Shown: piece by piece, positions 42,609 to 46,151 of the stretch | How the letters are laid out: each line of letters begins with the position of its first letter | Numbering within the stretch: position 1 is the first letter of the stretch | Assembly (NCBI GenBank): GCA_903921785.1 | Contig: CAIXRH010000091.1 | Coordinates: forward strand, 1-46,151 | Direction of reading: 5' to 3' | Origin: an uncultured Pseudomonadota bacterium | GTDB lineage: Bacteria; Myxococcota_A; UBA796; SXON01 | Length of the DNA: 46,151 bases | Notes under the pieces: model-generated | The model's input: only the letters and a program-made list of their open reading frames with translations | Databases searched by the model: none | What the model was told of the DNA's origin: nothing | Program-made: the position numbers and the translations under genes

Positions 42609-44887
42609 TCCAGCGTGATGATCCGCGGGGTGATGAAGACGAGCATCTCGTTCTGCTTGCTCGTCGACGCCGAGTTCTTGAACAGGTAGCCGAGCAGCGG
42701 GATCGAGCCGAGGCCCGGAACGCGCTCCTGCTGCCACGCTTCTTCGGTGGCGTACACGCCACCGAGCACCGCCGTGTCGCCATCGGCCACGAGCACCTTG
42801 GTCTCGAGCTCCTTCTTGGCGATCGCCGGGCGTCCTTGCACCGCTTGGGTGAAGTCCGGGCGATTGTTCTTGATCTTCACGTCCATCGACACGTTGCCGT
42901 CGGTGGTGATGTGCGGGGTGATCTCGAACTTCAGGGCGGCGTCCACCAGCTGCACCTGGGTGCCGCCGTTGCTCACCGTCTCAAAGGGGATCGCCGCGCC
43001 CTGGGTCACGACCGCGGTCGAATTGTCCATGACGTTCACGCGGGGGCTGGACACGATCTTGCCCCACCCTTCGCTCTCCAGCGCGCTCAGGCGCGCGTCG
43101 AGGTCGATGAGGCCCGGGATGCTCCCGAGGGAGAACGCCAGCGCGCCGCTCGCGGGAGCGGTGGTGCCGAGGTCGACCAGGAGACTGTCGTTGCCGGGCG
43201 AGTAGAACTGGGCCGCCCCGCTGTGCGTGAGGCCACCGGAGACGCCGACGGAGTTCGGGAAGAAGGCGCCGGTCTGGTACCCGGTGGCGCCGGAGGCATC
43301 CACGCCGCTGCCCCACTGGATGCCGAGCTGGTGCACGTGCGAGGAGTTGGCCTCGACGAACCTGGCCTCGATGCTCACCGACCGATTCTTCTGGTCGACC
43401 CGCTTGAGCAGCTCGCGAAGCATCGCGATGCTGGACTGCACATCCTTGATGATGAGCTGGTTGGAGCGGACGTCTACCTGGATGGAGCCGCGCTCGGTCA
43501 ACAGCGGCTTGAGCTGCGCCTCCACCTCTTCGGCGTTGGCGTAGTCCAGCGGGGCCACGAAGATCTGGAGCGGCTCCAGCTTCTTCTTGGCGTCCTGCGC
43601 CTCAAGCGCGGCCTGCTGCTCGGACTTGATCGTCTCGATCGGGGCGACGCGGATGATGTTGCCGAACCGCTGGGCCGAGAGGCCCTTGGACTGGAGGATC
43701 GCGGCGAGCGCCTGATCCCACGGGACGTCCTTCAGGCGCACGGTCACGTTGCCCTTGACGTCGTCGCTGGCGACGATGTTGAGCTCCGCGGTGTCGGCGA
43801 TGAAGCGGAAAACGGTGTGGATGTCGGCGTCCTGCAGGTCGATCGACATGCGGCGCCCGCGGTACTTCGTGCTACCAGAGCCCGGAGACTCTTCGGCGAA
43901 CGCCAGGGAGTTCGGGTCGTCGGCACCGGAACCCGAGCCAAAGGTGGTCTGGGGGTCGTCGGTGTGGCCGGTGGGGCCGATGAGGATCTCTCCGCCGCTC
44001 GCGTTGCCGAGGCCCTGGGTCTCGTTGTCACGCGGGCTGGAGGGAGCCGCCTCGGCGCCCTTCTGCACCCGATCGACGTGGGTCTTGACCATCTCCGCGG
44101 TGTTCGCGAATTCGATGGTGTAGAGCTCCCCGTCACGCTTGATCTGGTACTCGGCGGACTCGCGGAGGGTGATCTCCACGCGGGTACCGGCGCGCGTCGG
44201 GCGGGCCTTGACCCCAGCGACCGGGCTGAGGAAGTGGCTGCTGTCGATCTCGCGGCTCAGCGAGGCCGGCATCCGGGCGCCCGGCAGGTCCACCGCCACC
44301 ATGCGGCTGGACGGCTGAGAGACCGCCGGTTCCACGGACTGCAGGCTCAGCACAACCCGACTGACCTGCTCGTCGTACGCGAAGTCGAGCGTGGTGAGGG
44401 CAGGGCCGTCGATCGGGGCGGCGGGGCCGCTGAGGCGGCCGTTGCCCAGCGCGCTGGCGAGCGGGTCTTCCGCGGCGCCAGGGCTGAGGCTGACGATGAG
44501 GTCGGTGCCATCGCCGCGGAGCTCATGGGTGAACGGGCCGGACAGGTACAGCGTGAGGCGCACCACCTCCGAGCCGTCGTTGAGCGTGGCGAATTCGCCG
44601 CGCGTGACCAGGCCACCCGCCTGCACCGACGCACCCTCGGCGATCGCGCTCGCGGGGAAGTCGATGACCAGACGCTCGGGGTCGGCCGCCTTGAAGGCGC
44701 TGTACGCCGGCGCGGTTCCACTGAGCGGGATGCGGATCTCGGTCTTGTCGCCCGCGGCGGAGAACGAAGCGCTCCCCACGGTGGTGGGGGTGGCCGCGAG
44801 CGCGGGGGTCCCGGCGAGGGCGGCCCAGCAGAGCACGCCCAGGAGCACGCGTGGCGGCATCATCACTCCGTTGAGATTGTTCTTCAC
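42605..44887 (-). CDS. pilQ: type IV pilus secretin PilQ
   Basis: A 760-aa product, the outer-membrane gate through which type IV pili extend. The N-terminal signal ends at ALA (about 31). Two AMIN domains follow (about 37-130 and 160-270) for peptidoglycan binding, then a linker rich in Gly, Ser and Asp, an STN domain (about 350-415, ISIDLQDADIHTVFRFIAD-type), an N-terminal secretin repeat (about 440-515) and the secretin barrel (about 520-760; GWGKIVSSPRVNVMDNSTA, VPGLGSIPLLGYLFK, NEMLVFITPRII). The GTG at 44887 overlaps the pilP stop; an ATG pair at 44863/44860, with GGAG just ahead, is an equally good start and gives a cleaner signal peptide. Confidence 0.96.
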   Translation of the reverse strand: MKNNLNGVMMPPRVLLGVLCWAALAGTPALAATPTTVGSASFSAAGDKTEIRIPLSGTAPAYSAFKAADPERLVIDFPASAIAEGASVQAGGLVTRGEFATLNDGSEVVRLTLYLSGPFTHELRGDGTDLIVSLSPGAAEDPLASALGNGRLSGPAAPIDGPALTTLDFAYDEQVSRVVLSLQSVEPAVSQPSSRMVAVDLPGARMPASLSREIDSSHFLSPVAGVKARPTRAGTRVEITLRESAEYQIKRDGELYTIEFANTAEMVKTHVDRVQKGAEAAPSSPRDNETQGLGNASGGEILIGPTGHTDDPQTTFGSGSGADDPNSLAFAEESPGSGSTKYRGRRMSIDLQDADIHTVFRFIADTAELNIVASDDVKGNVTVRLKDVPWDQALAAILQSKGLSAQRFGNIIRVAPIETIKSEQQAALEAQDAKKKLEPLQIFVAPLDYANAEEVEAQLKPLLTERGSIQVDVRSNQLIIKDVQSSIAMLRELLKRVDQKNRSVSIEARFVEANSSHVHQLGIQWGSGVDASGATGYQTGAFFPNSVGVSGGLTHSGAAQFYSPGNDSLLVDLGTTAPASGALAFSLGSIPGLIDLDARLSALESEGWGKIVSSPRVNVMDNSTAVVTQGAAIPFETVSNGGTQVQLVDAALKFEITPHITTDGNVSMDVKIKNNRPDFTQAVQGRPAIAKKELETKVLVADGDTAVLGGVYATEEAWQQERVPGLGSIPLLGYLFKNSASTSKQNEMLVFITPRIITLE

Positions 44888-45372
44888 TTCTTCACCCCGG
44901 CCCCGCTGAACTTGATGGTGACGGGATTCACGACGAGCTCGCCGTCGATCATCCGGTATTCTTCGGTGACCACCACTCCGTCCGCGGAGATGGAGGTGAC
45001 CTTGCCCCAGTTGCGCCCGACGTAGGAGCCGTGTTTGACCACGGTCGCGAAGCCTTCGGGGTCAACGAGCATGGCGCGCGGGGCGTCCACTTCCCAGATG
45101 ACGCCGGTGAGCGAGTAACGGTCGGTGTCCCACCGCTGGATGGAGGGCAGATCCTTGTCGATCGCGCCCTTCTCGACGCGCGCGGTGAGGAAGCTGCCGA
45201 ACGGATCGCGCTTTCCCGCCGGGTTGTAGAACCACTCTTCGCCGGCGGGGGCAGCTTCCGCCCGCGGGAGCACCGGCTTCTTCGCCGGGGCCGCCTTGGT
45301 GGCGCCCGCGTCCGCGATGGGCTCGCCGCAGCCCGCCAGCACCAGGAGGGCGGGGAGAAGGAGGAACCTCAT
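44884..45372 (-). CDS. pilP: type IV pilus alignment lipoprotein PilP
   Basis: A 162-aa product. Lipobox LVLAGC gives Cys15. A disordered stretch (about 20-45) is followed by EEWFYNPAGKRDPFGSFL, the PilP hallmark linking to PilNO and PilQ. The C-terminal beta domain follows (LTGVIWEVDAPRAMLVDPEG, VKHGSYVGRNWGKVTSISAD). It bridges the inner-membrane PilNO complex and PilQ. It overlaps both neighbours by 4 bp. Confidence 0.95.
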   Translation of the reverse strand: MRFLLLPALLVLAGCGEPIADAGATKAAPAKKPVLPRAEAAPAGEEWFYNPAGKRDPFGSFLTARVEKGAIDKDLPSIQRWDTDRYSLTGVIWEVDAPRAMLVDPEGFATVVKHGSYVGRNWGKVTSISADGVVVTEEYRMIDGELVVNPVTIKFSGAGVKK

Positions 45373-46001
45373 TCCTCACCTCCCTTCTTCTTTCCCTTCT
45401 TGGTCTTCTCGGCTTCGCGACGCTTGATCTCGTCGTCGGTGAGGAAGCGGTAGGTCACCACCTTGCCTTCAACGGTGAGGGTGGTCTCGCTCCCGGAGTC
45501 CTTCGGCTCCTTCATCTCGATGTCCTCCACCGAGACGATGCGGCTCATCTTCCCGACGCGATCGAAGAAGATGGCGACCTCGTGGAAGCTGCCTTCCATG
45601 ATGATCTGCACCGGCACGTCGGCGTAATACTCGTGGCTGGACTCGGCGAGAGGCTGGAACTTCCGAACCTCAAGGCCGGACTTCCGTGCCAGGGCATCGA
45701 TCTCGCTGAGCAGGCCGGGGATCTCACGATCGTCGGGGAGCTCCTTCAGCGCCTGCTTGAGGTCCGCCTGAAGCTGTTCGACCTCGGCTTCGAACTCGCC
45801 CTTGTTGTCGGCGCGCGCCTTGGCTTCATCGCGCTTGACGCGCAGCGAGGCCTGCTTGGAGTGCGCGGAGGCGATGTCATCCCACGTCGGCCCGATGAGC
45901 GCGAAGTAGAGGAGCACCACCAGCACGAGGTAGCCGAGGCCGTAGATCAGGAGCCGCTGGGAGCGCGGCAGCTTGCCGAGCCGTTCGAGGAGCTGGCTCA
46001 T
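45369..46001 (-). CDS. pilO: type IV pilus inner-membrane protein PilO
   Basis: A 210-aa product. TM at about 18-36 (LLIYGLGYLVLVVLLYFAL), a coiled coil at about 45-85 (KRDEAKARADNKGEFEAEVEQL), and the ferredoxin-like periplasmic domain at about 90-185 (REIPGLLSEIDALARKSG, YADVPVQIIMEGSFHEVAIF). It forms heterodimers with PilN. A Lys-rich tail ends the protein (TKKGKKKGGEE). ATGA overlaps with both flanking genes. Confidence 0.94.
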   Translation of the reverse strand: MSQLLERLGKLPRSQRLLIYGLGYLVLVVLLYFALIGPTWDDIASAHSKQASLRVKRDEAKARADNKGEFEAEVEQLQADLKQALKELPDDREIPGLLSEIDALARKSGLEVRKFQPLAESSHEYYADVPVQIIMEGSFHEVAIFFDRVGKMSRIVSVEDIEMKEPKDSGSETTLTVEGKVVTYRFLTDDEIKRREAEKTKKGKKKGGEE

Positions 46002-46151
46002 GGCGTGCCTCCGGTCGCCGGGGCGGCGGGAGCGGCGCCCGAGGGGACGTCTGCGGTGGATGCGGGAGTCGCGTCGCCAGCGGCCGGGGGGGTGGCCTCC
46101 GCGCCAGCGGGGGCAGTGCCCGCGGCGGGCGCGGCACCCGCCGCGGGCGCG
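45998..46151 (-). CDS. pilN: probable PilN C-terminal tail (partial)
   Basis: An open frame enters from the right edge and ends at 45998, overlapping the pilO start (ATGA). The visible 50 codons encode only an Ala/Pro/Gly/Thr-rich disordered tail (ending SGAAPAAPATGGTP). The identification as pilN rests on the conserved pilM-N-O-P-Q order, not on this sequence. Confidence 0.6.
   Translation of the reverse strand, partial: APAAGAAPAAGTAPAGAEATPPAAGDATPASTADVPSGAAPAAPATGGTP

Noticed and set aside
42836-45025. 729-codon open frame on the plus strand
   Set aside because: Antisense to pilQ; low-complexity His/Arg/Asp-rich protein without domains.

Overview
High-GC (roughly 70% by eye) bacterial chromosome with dense, strictly co-directional gene blocks, frequent GTG starts and 1-4 bp stop/start overlaps. 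The family content points to a Gram-negative delta-lineage bacterium, most likely Myxococcota: many Cys-anchored lipoproteins with Asp-Thr-Gly/Ser-rich linkers, a MopE/FG-GAP surface protein, a choice-of-anchor-D lipoprotein with a degenerate vWA-like half, a MYXO-CTERM-like tail, an orphan Flp pilin and a type IV pilus secretin cluster. The lineage is inferred from gene content only; no rRNA gene is present. I see no transposon, prophage or CRISPR array.

Left block (1-11070, minus strand), read in the direction of transcription: a propeller-like secreted protein, lysS, lolC/E-lolD (lipoprotein export), bamA-skp (outer-membrane protein assembly), lpxD, a DTG-linker OB-fold lipoprotein, fabZ, and a second lipoprotein cut by the window edge. 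This is the classical envelope-biogenesis operon with lipoprotein genes in places where lpx genes might be expected. Next come an orphan Flp pilin behind a sigma-28-like promoter and a cluster of GATCCG sites, a DUF1801 protein, tRNA-Arg(CCU) and a small Cys-rich lipoprotein.

Middle block (12714-29844, plus strand): a PHP-domain lipoprotein, a propeller-like lipoprotein, and a competence-like secreted set (ComEC-type MBL hydrolase with Ada-like tail, DUF3006, double-HhH ComEA-like protein, thioredoxin-fold lipoprotein). Then follow lnt, an ECF sigma factor, a one-TM probable anti-sigma protein, a caspase-like protease fused to a predicted outer-membrane barrel, an ASH/vWA-like lipoprotein, a TPR protein, an intergenic region with two 72-bp repeats, a MopE/FG-GAP lipoprotein whose reading frame breaks at a G7 run, and a sulfatase-superfamily lipoprotein. 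An AT-rich hairpin separates it from the convergent right block.

Right block (30000-46151, minus strand), read in the direction of transcription: pilN(partial)-pilO-pilP-pilQ-aroK-aroB, two lipoproteins, a TPR protein and aroQ, then a terminator-like hairpin, then accB-accC-TPR-thiolase-two unknown proteins-molybdopterin oxidoreductase-lipoprotein. It joins type IV pilus assembly, the shikimate pathway, fatty-acid precursor supply and a variant Mo enzyme.

Two themes stand out. Small lipoprotein genes are repeatedly hitched by 4-bp overlap to the 3' end of housekeeping genes, near lolCD and lnt, which mature and sort lipoproteins. The sigma/anti-sigma/caspase-barrel operon looks like an envelope-stress or cell-fate module. 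The best candidates for something undescribed are that operon, the MopE gene with a perfect -1 slippery-type G7, and the extracellular DNA-handling cluster.
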